Origin: Curtanaerobium respiraculi
GTDB lineage: Bacteria; Actinomycetota; Coriobacteriia; Coriobacteriales; Eggerthellaceae
Reading direction: 5' to 3'
Length of the DNA stretch: 64,000 nt
NCBI RefSeq assembly: GCF_024609215.1
Contig: NZ_JANIPD030000043.1
Span: forward strand, 40,232 to 104,231
Part shown: positions 57,174-64,000 of the stretch, one piece after another
How the letters are laid out: the number at the start of each line of letters is the position of its first letter
Position numbering within the stretch: the stretch's first letter is position 1
Program-made: the position numbers and the translations under genes
The notes under the pieces: model-generated
What the model was told of the DNA's origin: nothing
The model's database searches: none
Seen by the model: the letters and a program-made list of their open reading frames with translations, nothing else

Positions 57174-57208
57174 GTTGGATATCCAACATATTCTCAAACA
57201 AGTATAAT
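57174..57208 (+). promoter_or_regulatory. Palindromic regulator site and promoter of the importer-GTPase operon
   Basis: GTTGGATATCCAAC (57174-57187) is a perfect 14-bp palindrome. TATAAT (57203-57208) starts 15 bases after it. The palindrome occupies the -35 region, as for a class II activator site or a competing repressor. The adjacent Crp/Fnr-family gene is the likely source of the binding protein. The remaining leader is about 75 bases. Confidence 0.6.
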
Positions 57209-57292
57209 CTACTCTTCGATATATGGTGCAAGCAAGAATAATCCTGCTTATGGCTTGACGATGCAATGGATACAAGTTGGAAAGGAGCAGGC

Positions 57293-58459
57293 ATGAAGGA
57301 ACGCATCATGGGAAGAGGGAAGGATAGGCGGCGCAGCGTCGGTTTTGTTGCAATCGCAATCGCCCTGATCATGGCTTTGGCGGTCTGCGCAGGTTGCGCA
57401 TCGCCTTCACCTTCGAACGAGAGAGCGTCAAGCGCCAGCGTGTCCAGCGCTAGCGCATCGGCGGACGGTACGCGCACGATAACCGACGCTTTGGGCCGCG
57501 AAGTGAAGGTTCCCGCGAAGGTGGAACGCGTCGCAATCGTCCAGGTGCCTATCCTGAGCACGTATGTCGCATACCAAGGCGGCACGACCAAAGGCCTGGT
57601 CGGCGTCTCGAAGAACATTATCGGCAGCATGAAGGGCTCGGTTCTCATGGACATGATTCCCGACCTGCAGAATCTTTCCTCCGATTGCTTTGCCGACGGC
57701 AAATTGAACATGGAAGAGCTCGTCAAGCTCAAGGCTGATGTCATCATCATTCCCAACCAGAATGCTGAGCTGGCCGAAAATCTGCAGAAAGCCGGCTTGA
57801 ACGCGGTGGCGTTCAACGTCGCCGGAGATCCGAAAGCGCTATACGTCGAGTGGTTGCGCATGCTAGAAGATCTGTTCGACGAGCCGGGTAAGATGGATGC
57901 ATGCATCGTCGATGGCGAAGCCATGTACCAGAAGGTTGAGAAAGCTGTCGGCGATGCGAGTGACAAGCCCAGCATTCTGACAGTGTTCGGGTATTCAAAT
58001 GGAAACATGCAGGTTACGGGCAGCGGTTCGCGCGCCACATTCTGGTATCAGTACGCAAACGCGGCCAACGCAGCCGAAGAGATCAATGGCATCGACGGCA
58101 CCAGCATGGAGCAGGTCGTCGCCTGGAACCCGGACATCATTCTGCTGCCCGGCATCGGTCAGTGCCAATACCTGCCGCCCGATCTGATCGGCAACACCAT
58201 CGAAGGAGCCGATTTCTCCGCGCTCTCCGCAGTTCAAAACGGCAAAGTGTATTGCAACGGCCTGGGCAGCTGGAGCTGGTTCACCCCGAGCGTCGACTGG
58301 CCTTTGACGATGGAATGGCTTGCGAAGGTCACCCATCCTGATTTGACCTCGGACATCGATGTCGTTGCCGACACGAAGGCGTATTACAAGAGCTATTACA
58401 ACGTCGATCTCAGCGATGCCCAGATGAGCGACATATTCCCCGACTACGCGGGAATCTGA
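57293..58459 (+). CDS. FecB/BtuF-type solute-binding lipoprotein (system 2)
   Basis: A 388-residue lipoprotein with a basic N-terminus, hydrophobic core and probable lipobox ending at Cys35 (VCAGC). After a serine/alanine linker comes TRTITDALGREVKVP, the same opening as binding protein 1, then VIIIPNQNAELAENLQKAG in the N-lobe and QVVAWNPDIILLPG and QNGKVYCNGLGSWSWFTPS in the C-lobe. It ends in YNVDLSDAQMSDIFPDY. AAAGGAG precedes ATG 57293. It is the first gene of a six-gene operon that continues to 63220. Ligand unknown; iron, cobalamin-like or other metal complexes are possible. Confidence 0.87.
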   Translation: MKERIMGRGKDRRRSVGFVAIAIALIMALAVCAGCASPSPSNERASSASVSSASASADGTRTITDALGREVKVPAKVERVAIVQVPILSTYVAYQGGTTKGLVGVSKNIIGSMKGSVLMDMIPDLQNLSSDCFADGKLNMEELVKLKADVIIIPNQNAELAENLQKAGLNAVAFNVAGDPKALYVEWLRMLEDLFDEPGKMDACIVDGEAMYQKVEKAVGDASDKPSILTVFGYSNGNMQVTGSGSRATFWYQYANAANAAEEINGIDGTSMEQVVAWNPDIILLPGIGQCQYLPPDLIGNTIEGADFSALSAVQNGKVYCNGLGSWSWFTPSVDWPLTMEWLAKVTHPDLTSDIDVVADTKAYYKSYYNVDLSDAQMSDIFPDYAGI

Positions 58460-58490
58460 TCAGGGACCCCGGCTCGATAAAGGGGCATGC

Positions 58491-59513
58491 GTGCTTGAGA
58501 AGCTGTTCGATAGCAGAAAGCGCTATGTGGTCTACGGAGCGCTCGCCGCGGCGGTTGCCGCGGCGGCGTTCATATGCCTGACGTGCGGCCGCATGCCCCT
58601 TTCCGTCTCGGAGGTATGGGGCGACATCGCCGCGCACCTCACGGGAGGCGATGTCGACCACAATATCGACCTCGTCGTCTTCTCGCTGCGCATCCCGCGC
58701 ATTCTGCTTGCATTGTTCGTAGGCGCGGGGTTGGCATGTGCCGGCGCCTCGTACCAAAGCGTGTTTTCGAATCCGCTTGCCACCCCCGATACATTGGGCG
58801 TTGCGAGCGGCGCGGCCGTCGGCGCCGTGGTGGGCCTGCTGCTCGATTTTCCCATGGCGATAGTGCACTTGTCCGCGTTCCTAGCTGGTTTGGGCGCTAC
58901 GGCGCTGACGGTGATGTTCGCGCGCGTGCAGGCCACCATGACGATAACAAGGCTCATCCTCTCGGGTGTCATTGTGACGTCGCTGATGAATGCCACGATA
59001 TCCATCGTGAAACTGGTCGCCGACCCCGCAGACCAGCTACCTGAGATCACGTATTGGCTCATGGGCGGGCTTACGGGCGCCACGGATACCGCGCTCACAT
59101 ATGGGGGCATCTGTATCACGGTGGGCATCGCGGGGCTCATGCTGCTGCGGTGGCGGCTGAACATATTAGCACTCAGCGAAGAGGAGGCGCGCGCATCGGG
59201 TATGCGTATCGCTCCCATGCGCCTTGCCGTCATCGTGCTTTCAACGCTCATCACGGCATCGGTGGTATCCATCTGCGGGCAGGTTGGCTGGGTGGGGTTG
59301 GTCATTCCCCATTGCGCGCGTTTGATCTGCGGATCCAACAACCGCTTCGTCATACCGACGAGCGTGCTGCTCGGCGCGCTGTTCATGGTGGTGGTCGACA
59401 CCGCGGCTCGTTCGGCGCTTGCCATGGAGATCCCGCTCTCCATTCTCACCGCATTCATTGGCGCCCCGGTATTCGTGGTGCTTCTGCGCAACACGGGTAG
59501 GGCGGTGAAATGA
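58491..59513 (+). CDS. FecCD-type ABC transporter permease (system 2)
   Basis: A 340-residue membrane protein with the FecCD pattern: RIPRILLALFVGAGLACAGA, FSNPLATPDTLGVASGAAVG and GWVGLVIPHCARLICGSNNR. The start is GTG 58491, with AAAGGGG upstream. The arrangement of motifs parallels the system 1 permease, indicating a shared family but with clearly different sequence. It overlaps the ATPase gene by 4 bases. Confidence 0.9.
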   Translation: MLEKLFDSRKRYVVYGALAAAVAAAAFICLTCGRMPLSVSEVWGDIAAHLTGGDVDHNIDLVVFSLRIPRILLALFVGAGLACAGASYQSVFSNPLATPDTLGVASGAAVGAVVGLLLDFPMAIVHLSAFLAGLGATALTVMFARVQATMTITRLILSGVIVTSLMNATISIVKLVADPADQLPEITYWLMGGLTGATDTALTYGGICITVGIAGLMLLRWRLNILALSEEEARASGMRIAPMRLAVIVLSTLITASVVSICGQVGWVGLVIPHCARLICGSNNRFVIPTSVLLGALFMVVVDTAARSALAMEIPLSILTAFIGAPVFVVLLRNTGRAVK

Positions 59514-60316
59514 AGCTGCGGGTTGAAAATGCATCCTTCAGCTATGGGAAGGGCGAAGGCGGCGAGGTCATTCGAAGCCTGTCCTTCGGGGTGGATGCCG
59601 GCGAGCTTCTTTACCTGGTGGGTCCGAACGCCGTGGGGAAGTCGACGCTGCTCCGTTGCATGCTGGGCATTCTCAAGTGGAGCGAAGGCCGGACGCTGCT
59701 GGATGGGCAAGATGTTGCTGCGCTGAAGCCACGTGACATGTGGTCGCATGTGGGATATGTGCCGCAGGTGCATCACACGACGCTGTCCTTGACCGCCTTG
59801 GAAACCGTGCTGTTGGGAAGAAGCGCCCACATCGGTTTATTTTCGCAGCCTTCTGCTGAGGACGAACAGGCAGCCATGAGGGCGCTCGGCGATGTGGGGA
59901 TGGCGAGCGCAGCTCGTAGGCAGTTGCAGCTGCTGTCCGGAGGCCAACAGAGGCTCGTGCTCATCGCGAAAGCCTTGGCAGCCCATCCCCACGTTCTGGT
60001 TCTGGACGAACCGGAATCCGGGCTTGACTTCCACAACCAGCTTGTGGTGCTGGACCTGCTAAGCCAGCTGGCGCATGAACAGGGGCTGGCCGTGATCATG
60101 ACCACGCATTATCCCGAACACGCGCTTCGGGGGCATGGGAAAGCCCTCCTTTTGGAAGGGCCGGGGGAAGCGCTCTTCGGCGATTCGCTTTCCGTGATCA
60201 CCGAAGAGAATATGCGGCGTGCGTTCAGAGCAGACATTCGCATTCGCGAAGTGGGCATCGATGGATCAACGTATCGGAGCATCATCGCGCTCGGCGCACT
60301 TGATGGCAAACGATGA
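59510..60316 (+). CDS. FecE-type ABC transporter ATPase (system 2)
   Basis: A 268-residue ATPase: Walker A GPNAVGKST (about residue 41; Val replaces the usual Gly/Ala), Q-loop YVPQVHHTTLS, signature LSGGQQRLVLIAKAL, Walker B VLVLDEPESGLDFHNQ and H-loop TTHYPEHAL. It energises the system 2 permease. ATGA overlap with the permease gene; the next gene starts 82 bases on. Confidence 0.9.
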   Translation: MKLRVENASFSYGKGEGGEVIRSLSFGVDAGELLYLVGPNAVGKSTLLRCMLGILKWSEGRTLLDGQDVAALKPRDMWSHVGYVPQVHHTTLSLTALETVLLGRSAHIGLFSQPSAEDEQAAMRALGDVGMASAARRQLQLLSGGQQRLVLIAKALAAHPHVLVLDEPESGLDFHNQLVVLDLLSQLAHEQGLAVIMTTHYPEHALRGHGKALLLEGPGEALFGDSLSVITEENMRRAFRADIRIREVGIDGSTYRSIIALGALDGKR

Positions 60317-60398
60317 CGGTGAGACAGGGGATCAGGTGCTTTGCCATCTGCGGCCCATCGTCAAGTGAAAAGGAAAAACGAGTGGAGGAGAGACAGCC

Positions 60399-61088
60399 AT
60401 GCAATTCATTACCGTTGCCGGACCGCCGTCATCGGGGAAAACATCGGTCATTCTCAAAGCGATAGACCGGCTGAAAGCTCAGGGAAAGCGCGTGGGCGTG
60501 GTGAAGTTCGATTGCCTGAGCTCGCTCGACGATAAGACGTACGAACGCCACGATGTCCCCGTTGTAGTGGGCTTGGCGGGCAACCTATGCCCAGACCACT
60601 TCTTCATCATCAACATCGAGCAGTGCATAGAGTGGGGCGAACGCGAAGGCTTCGATGTGCTCATAAGCGAAAGCGCCGGCCTATGCAACCGTTGCTCGCC
60701 GCACGTGAGGGGCATCTTGGCAATCTGCGTTATCGATAATCTGGCCGGCATCAATACGCCGAAGAAGATCGGTCCCATGCTTCGCCTCGCCGATGTTGTC
60801 GTGGTGACCAAGGGCGACATCGTAAGCCAGGCGGAACGCGAGGTGTTTTACAACCATATTCACCAGGTGAACCCTCGTGCGCGCATCGTGCCCGCAAACG
60901 GCATAACCGGGCAGGGCTCTGTTCAGATCGCCAATCTCATGGCTGCGGAGCGTGATGTCGAGACGCTGTTGGGGGAGCACCTACGCTTTTCGATGCCCTC
61001 GGGGTTGTGCTCGTATTGCTTGGGGCAGACGCTCATCAGCGATACGAATTCATCGGGAAGCGTGCGCCGTATAGATTTCGGACACTAG
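60399..61088 (+). CDS. HypB/UreG-like (G3E-related) P-loop GTPase
   Basis: A 229-residue soluble protein. P-loop GPPSSGKTS is at residues 8-16, a switch-like VVKFDCLSS follows, and ESAGLCNRCSPHVRG (Glu91, Cys96, Cys99) takes the place of the ESGG/ENVG metal-relay segment of UreG and HypB. TKGD is the nucleotide-specificity motif. NGITGQGS and a second cysteine pair CSYC (204-207) follow. HypB and UreG insert nickel; here the CxxC pairs could bind a metal or cluster. GGAGGAG precedes the ATG. I recall close relatives in many anaerobes beside ABC importers, without assigned function. Confidence 0.8.
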   Translation: MQFITVAGPPSSGKTSVILKAIDRLKAQGKRVGVVKFDCLSSLDDKTYERHDVPVVVGLAGNLCPDHFFIINIEQCIEWGEREGFDVLISESAGLCNRCSPHVRGILAICVIDNLAGINTPKKIGPMLRLADVVVVTKGDIVSQAEREVFYNHIHQVNPRARIVPANGITGQGSVQIANLMAAERDVETLLGEHLRFSMPSGLCSYCLGQTLISDTNSSGSVRRIDFGH

Positions 61089-61100
61089 CAGGGGGATATC

Positions 61101-62150
61101 ATGGAAAAACGCGAAGTAGAGCGATACCTGCTGAAGACGGGGTACGACGATCTGATCGAACGGTTCCCCTATCTGGAAAACATGTTCTCGGCCATTCGTA
61201 TCAGCCCATTTGCGGGGACGGATACCGTTATAGACATCCTGAACTCATACCCGGATGAGAGCTTTACCGATTACGGGTTCACTAAGACCGCCTTTGCGAC
61301 ATCCATCATCGATTTCATCGACACATATGGGTTCGAGGAACGGGAAGATAGCCCGGCGATCGCCAGCATCACGATTCGCGGCGGGCATGATAAGGACGGC
61401 TATCCCGAAGGCCTGGATGTCACGGTGCGTGCCGGTGAAGTAGTTTGCATCGTAGGCCCCACAGGTTCTGGAAAAAGCCGCCTGCTGGAGGATGTGGAAT
61501 CCCTTGCGCAGGACGATACGCCATCGGGTCGGTCGGTGCTGGTGAACGGAGAAGCTCCATCCGAAGAGATGCGCGCTCGAATGGGGAGGCGCATGATCGC
61601 CCAAATCACGCAGAACATGAACTTCGTCATAGATCTGACGGTTGCGGCGTTTGTGAGTATGCATGCTCAGAGCAGAAACGTATTCGATCCGTGCATCATC
61701 GACCGCGTAATAGCATGCGCGAACGAACTGTCGGGCGAGCATTTCGAGGGAGATACGCCGATAACGCAACTATCGGGCGGACAATCGCGTGCGCTCATGG
61801 TGGCGGATACCGTGGTTCTTTCCGAATCCCCCATCGTGCTTATCGATGAAATCGAGAATGCCGGCATCGACCGCGCTGCAGCGCTTTCCATGCTCGTCGA
61901 TGAGGGCAAAATCGTTCTGCTGTCCACCCACGACCCGGTATTGGCGCTCGGCGGATGCCGCAGGCTCGTCATTGAGAATGGCGCGGTGAAGGCGATACTG
62001 GAAAGCACACCTGAAGAGCGCAAGAATCTTTCGCTGCTTCGCAAGCTCGATTCGTTCATGCTGTCATTGCGCAATGGAATCCGGGGTGGCGAACGATTGG
62101 ATGACGACCTGAGAGCCAGATTGCATGGCGCGTTGTCGGCAGCCGAGTAG
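61101..62150 (+). CDS. ABC-type ATPase without permease, with N-terminal DUF1858-like domain
   Basis: A 349-residue soluble ATPase. Residues about 1-75 are a small helical domain (DTVIDILNSYP, FTDYGFTK) resembling DUF1858. The ABC core has Walker A GPTGSGKSRLLED (about 119-131), Q-loop QITQNMNF, signature LSGGQSRALMVAD (about 223) and H-loop STHDP. Walker B is IVLIDEIENAG where importers have DEPT. The Q-loop environment lacks the coupling-helix partner features of FecE proteins. No membrane partner of its own is present. It starts 12 bases after the GTPase gene and probably acts on a soluble partner, such as the next gene product. Confidence 0.78.
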   Translation: MEKREVERYLLKTGYDDLIERFPYLENMFSAIRISPFAGTDTVIDILNSYPDESFTDYGFTKTAFATSIIDFIDTYGFEEREDSPAIASITIRGGHDKDGYPEGLDVTVRAGEVVCIVGPTGSGKSRLLEDVESLAQDDTPSGRSVLVNGEAPSEEMRARMGRRMIAQITQNMNFVIDLTVAAFVSMHAQSRNVFDPCIIDRVIACANELSGEHFEGDTPITQLSGGQSRALMVADTVVLSESPIVLIDEIENAGIDRAAALSMLVDEGKIVLLSTHDPVLALGGCRRLVIENGAVKAILESTPEERKNLSLLRKLDSFMLSLRNGIRGGERLDDDLRARLHGALSAAE

Positions 62151-62161
62151 AAGGAGGGCAC

Positions 62162-63220
62162 ATGGATACCTTGCATACGCTCGAATATGACCAAGGTTTG
62201 CTCGACCTGGTGGGAGATGCCGTAGCAAGCCATACCGCCAAAAGGAATCTCGATCTCATGGTGGGCGTTCCCTGTCCGATGAAGCAGCGATTTAGGAATG
62301 AATACGACCAATACGAAGCGAAATACCGTGCTGAAACAGGCAGAAGGCTTTTCAGCTTCGTTCCCACGATGTGTCCTGCGGATTTGGAAACCGAGAACAC
62401 GGTGCGCGACTATGAGGCTATGAAAACCACCGATGATATCCCCGATCTGATGATCGATATGGTGTTCGGCGACTTGATATTCACAGATTTCTTCGATCGC
62501 TTCGTGACGAAGGGCGCGTTTAAACGCGTGATGGATGCGGCGCCGCTTCCCATCATGGACCCCGTGCTGTTCAGGGAGCGCTATGATGCGTTCAACCCGC
62601 TGGCGCTGTTTCCCGAGGTTCTGCTTGTGGATAGGGAGGAATTGGGAGGCAGGCCGGTCCCGCATAAGCTTGAGGACCTGATGGACCCCGTATACAAAGG
62701 CTGCATCGCGGCGCCCGACCAGCACAACGAGATAGGCACGAGATTCCTTCTGCACATCTGGAAGCAGTATGGCGAAGAGGGCCTTGCCGCGATGGAGCGC
62801 AACTTCAGTATCGGGTTCGTGGGTCCCGAAGCCGCCCGCACCGCCGGTACGAAATCGGAGCCTCGCTGCGCCATTTACATGGCCCCGTGGATCTTTGCGC
62901 AGGGGTCTGAAAACCCCGGTCGCGTTGACGTGGTCTGGCCGGAAGACGGCGTGCTCGCGCAGCCGATAGCCCTGCTTGCCAGAAAGGATATGAAGCCCGA
63001 GAATCAACCGCTGCTGGATTGGCTGCTTTCCGAGCAGGTTGGGCGTATCTTCTCGGACAACTACTTCTTGTCCACGCATCCAAACGTGGACAACCATATG
63101 CCCGAAGGGGCAAAAGTAACATGGCTCGGTTGGGATTGGATTTACAATGCGGATATCGCGGCGAAGAAGGTCGAGCTGGAACAACGCTTCGCGCGCTTTC
63201 ATAGGAAAGGCTTGTGCTGA
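62162..63220 (+). CDS. Cytoplasmic solute-binding-protein-like (PBP2 fold) protein
   Basis: A 352-residue protein resembling iron(III)-type periplasmic binding proteins (PLEDLMDPVYKGCIAAPD, VVWPEDGVLAQPIALLAR, NQPLLDWLLSEQVGRIFSDN). There is no signal peptide, Tat motif or lipobox: the first 30 residues are charged and helical. A conserved-looking Cys38 in GVPCPMK and another in VPTMCPADLE are possible metal or cofactor ligands. AGAAGGAGG precedes the ATG. It closes the six-gene operon. A cytoplasmic receptor or carrier for whatever the FecBCD part imports is my inference. Confidence 0.75.
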   Translation: MDTLHTLEYDQGLLDLVGDAVASHTAKRNLDLMVGVPCPMKQRFRNEYDQYEAKYRAETGRRLFSFVPTMCPADLETENTVRDYEAMKTTDDIPDLMIDMVFGDLIFTDFFDRFVTKGAFKRVMDAAPLPIMDPVLFRERYDAFNPLALFPEVLLVDREELGGRPVPHKLEDLMDPVYKGCIAAPDQHNEIGTRFLLHIWKQYGEEGLAAMERNFSIGFVGPEAARTAGTKSEPRCAIYMAPWIFAQGSENPGRVDVVWPEDGVLAQPIALLARKDMKPENQPLLDWLLSEQVGRIFSDNYFLSTHPNVDNHMPEGAKVTWLGWDWIYNADIAAKKVELEQRFARFHRKGLC

Positions 63221-63432
63221 GGGTAAGGCGCTGTGCTGGAGTCCACGTCCCAGCTCGGAGCGGAAACAGCGTCGGCAGGATGGCCTGCTTGCGATTTTGC
63301 GCCGCCAGTTTCCGGCGTGGTTGGAGACGGTTGGAGCATGTGTTCCGGCATGTGTTCAGGTTATGGACGGTAGGTCTCCCAAAAATTGGGGCTTGCTTCA
63401 AGGGGTCTGTCGCGTATAATATTTTCTTGCGC
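63221..63432 (+). other. Spacer between the importer operon and the tRNA group
   Basis: 212 bases with no gene. CGCCG/CGGCG arms around 63299-63317 form a weak hairpin that may end the operon. Short tandem similarities (GGTTGGAG twice, GCATGTGTTC twice, 63321-63360) are visible. The last 40 bases are the tRNA-Gly promoter. Confidence 0.4.
63393..63420 (+). promoter_or_regulatory. Promoter of tRNA-Gly
   Basis: TTGCTT (63393-63398), a 16-base spacer and TATAAT (63415-63420), 13 bases before the tRNA. Confidence 0.65.
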
Positions 63433-63508
<76 letters not shown>

Positions 63509-63519
63509 TTGCTGAATGG

Positions 63520-63553
63520 GGCCGGCCGAACACAACTATTCGGCCGGCCTTTT
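63520..63553 (+). terminator. Terminator after tRNA-Gly
   Basis: GGCCGGCCGAA and TTCGGCCGGCC form an 11-bp stem with an 8-base loop, followed by TTTT. It lies only 10 bases before tRNA-Cys, which therefore needs readthrough or its own promoter. Confidence 0.8.
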
Positions 63554-63562
63554 AAGTGAGAT

Positions 63563-63636
63563 GGCGACGTGGCCAAGTGGTAAGGCATGGGCCTGCAAAG
63601 CCTTGATCTCCGGTTCGAATCCGGACGTCGCCTCCA
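63563..63636 (+). tRNA. tRNA-Cys (GCA)
   Basis: Acceptor GGCGACG pairs with CGTCGCC, anticodon GCA is at 63595-63597, the T-arm contains GGTTCGAAT, and CCA is encoded. Confidence 0.95.
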
Positions 63637-63730
63637 TCTTCATCGATAATGGGCGTTTTTTATAAAGCGGTTTACAAAACGGACAGCTTTGGTAGAATAC
63701 GCAAGCGTCGCGCACGCGACATACCCTTGA

Positions 63731-63805
63731 GGGCGTTTAGCTCAGGGGGAGAGCGCTTCCCTGACACGGAAGAGGCCACAAGTTCAAATCTTGTAACGCC
63801 CACCA
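63731..63805 (+). tRNA. tRNA-Val (GAC)
   Basis: Acceptor GGGCGTT pairs with AACGCCC, anticodon GAC is at 63763-63765, the T-arm contains AGTTCAAAT, and CCA is encoded. Confidence 0.95.
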
Positions 63806-63812
63806 TACATTC

Positions 63813-63849
63813 GCAGGTCAGAGGCTATACTCTCTGGCCTGCTTCTTTT
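63813..63849 (+). terminator. Terminator after tRNA-Val
   Basis: GCAGGTCAGAG and CTCTGGCCTGC form an 11-bp stem (one G-T pair) followed by TTCTTTT. Confidence 0.8.
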
Positions 63850-63881
63850 ATGCCGCAATTCGGGGTTATAGGCGGGTTATA

Positions 63882-63988
63882 GGCCAAAACGTGTTGATGA
63901 ATGTCGCTATAACCCCAGTTCAAATGTCCTAAAACAGCCCTGAAAGTTCATGCGCCCCAACTTTGCAGTCGGCCAAAACGTGTTGATG
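63882..63988 (+). repeat. Pair of 18-bp direct repeats downstream of tRNA-Val
   Basis: GGCCAAAACGTGTTGATG occurs at 63882-63899 and again at 63971-63988, 89 bases apart. Between them lies AT-richer DNA with GGTTATAG and CTATAACC inverted sequences. Exact repeats just after a tRNA 3' end recall the arm sites of an integrated element, but no integrase is visible before the window ends. Confidence 0.5.
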
Positions 63989-64000
63989 GATTCTATCGAA

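Noticed and set aside
63321-63360. Short tandem similarities (GGTTGGAG, GCATGTGTTC) as a possible CRISPR-like array
   Set aside because: Repeats are too short, occur only twice, and have no regular spacers; no CRISPR array was seen anywhere in the window.

Overview
This is a chromosomal window from a high-GC, Gram-positive, probably anaerobic actinobacterium, most likely of the class Coriobacteriia (Eggerthellaceae-like). The evidence is an actinobacterial-type integration host factor, the uvrC-rapZ-yvcK-whiA-pgk-tpiA order, haem and molybdenum enzymes anchored as lipoproteins, and high GC with many overlapping start and stop codons. The genus cannot be fixed from the sequence alone.

Layout. 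1-830: tail of a membrane protein and mihF. 828-989: first copy of a palindromic MITE-like repeat. 1311-6309: periplasmic nitrate reductase operon napG-napA-napB-napD-napH, with no napC, followed by a GAF-LuxR regulator (6520-7254) whose GAF half resembles the nitrate receptor NreA. 7296-10805: tRNAs that flank an accessory islet (zinc-ribbon membrane protein, 25-residue zinc ribbon, double-HTH protein) bracketed by two copies of a tRNA promoter. 10871-29030: housekeeping run (ABC-F, M50 protease, trpS, scpA, scpB, rluB-like, aroA, cmk, plsC, ispH, der, plsY, gpsA, ogt, rpe, cysteine desulfurase, NIF3, zinc-ribbon coiled coil, azlC, azlD). 29154-36085: rplS, rnhB, second MITE-like copy, yraN, comM, dprA, trmFO, xerC. 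36156-43096: uvrA, a membrane-anchored unknown, gdhA, uvrC. 43096-50172: rapZ, yvcK, whiA, pgk, tpiA, gpmI, secG, then tRNA-Leu.

50428-63220 is accessory. It holds a first FecBCD-type uptake system (divergent), a pseudogene patch (flavoprotein and acpS remnants), a hipBA module with a repressor-like operator, and a Crp/Fnr-family regulator divergent from a six-gene operon. That operon encodes a second FecBCD-type importer followed by three proteins predicted to be cytoplasmic: a HypB/UreG-like GTPase, an ABC-type ATPase with no permease, and a solute-binding-protein fold with no signal peptide. I consider this cassette the best candidate for an undescribed system; metal or metallo-cofactor capture and insertion is my inference. 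The window ends with tRNA-Gly, tRNA-Cys and tRNA-Val and a pair of 18-bp direct repeats.

Two genome-wide habits show up. Stable-RNA and other strong promoters look like TTGC..-N16/17-TATACT. Several genes have a -10 box only 7-9 bases before the start codon, which implies leaderless mRNAs.
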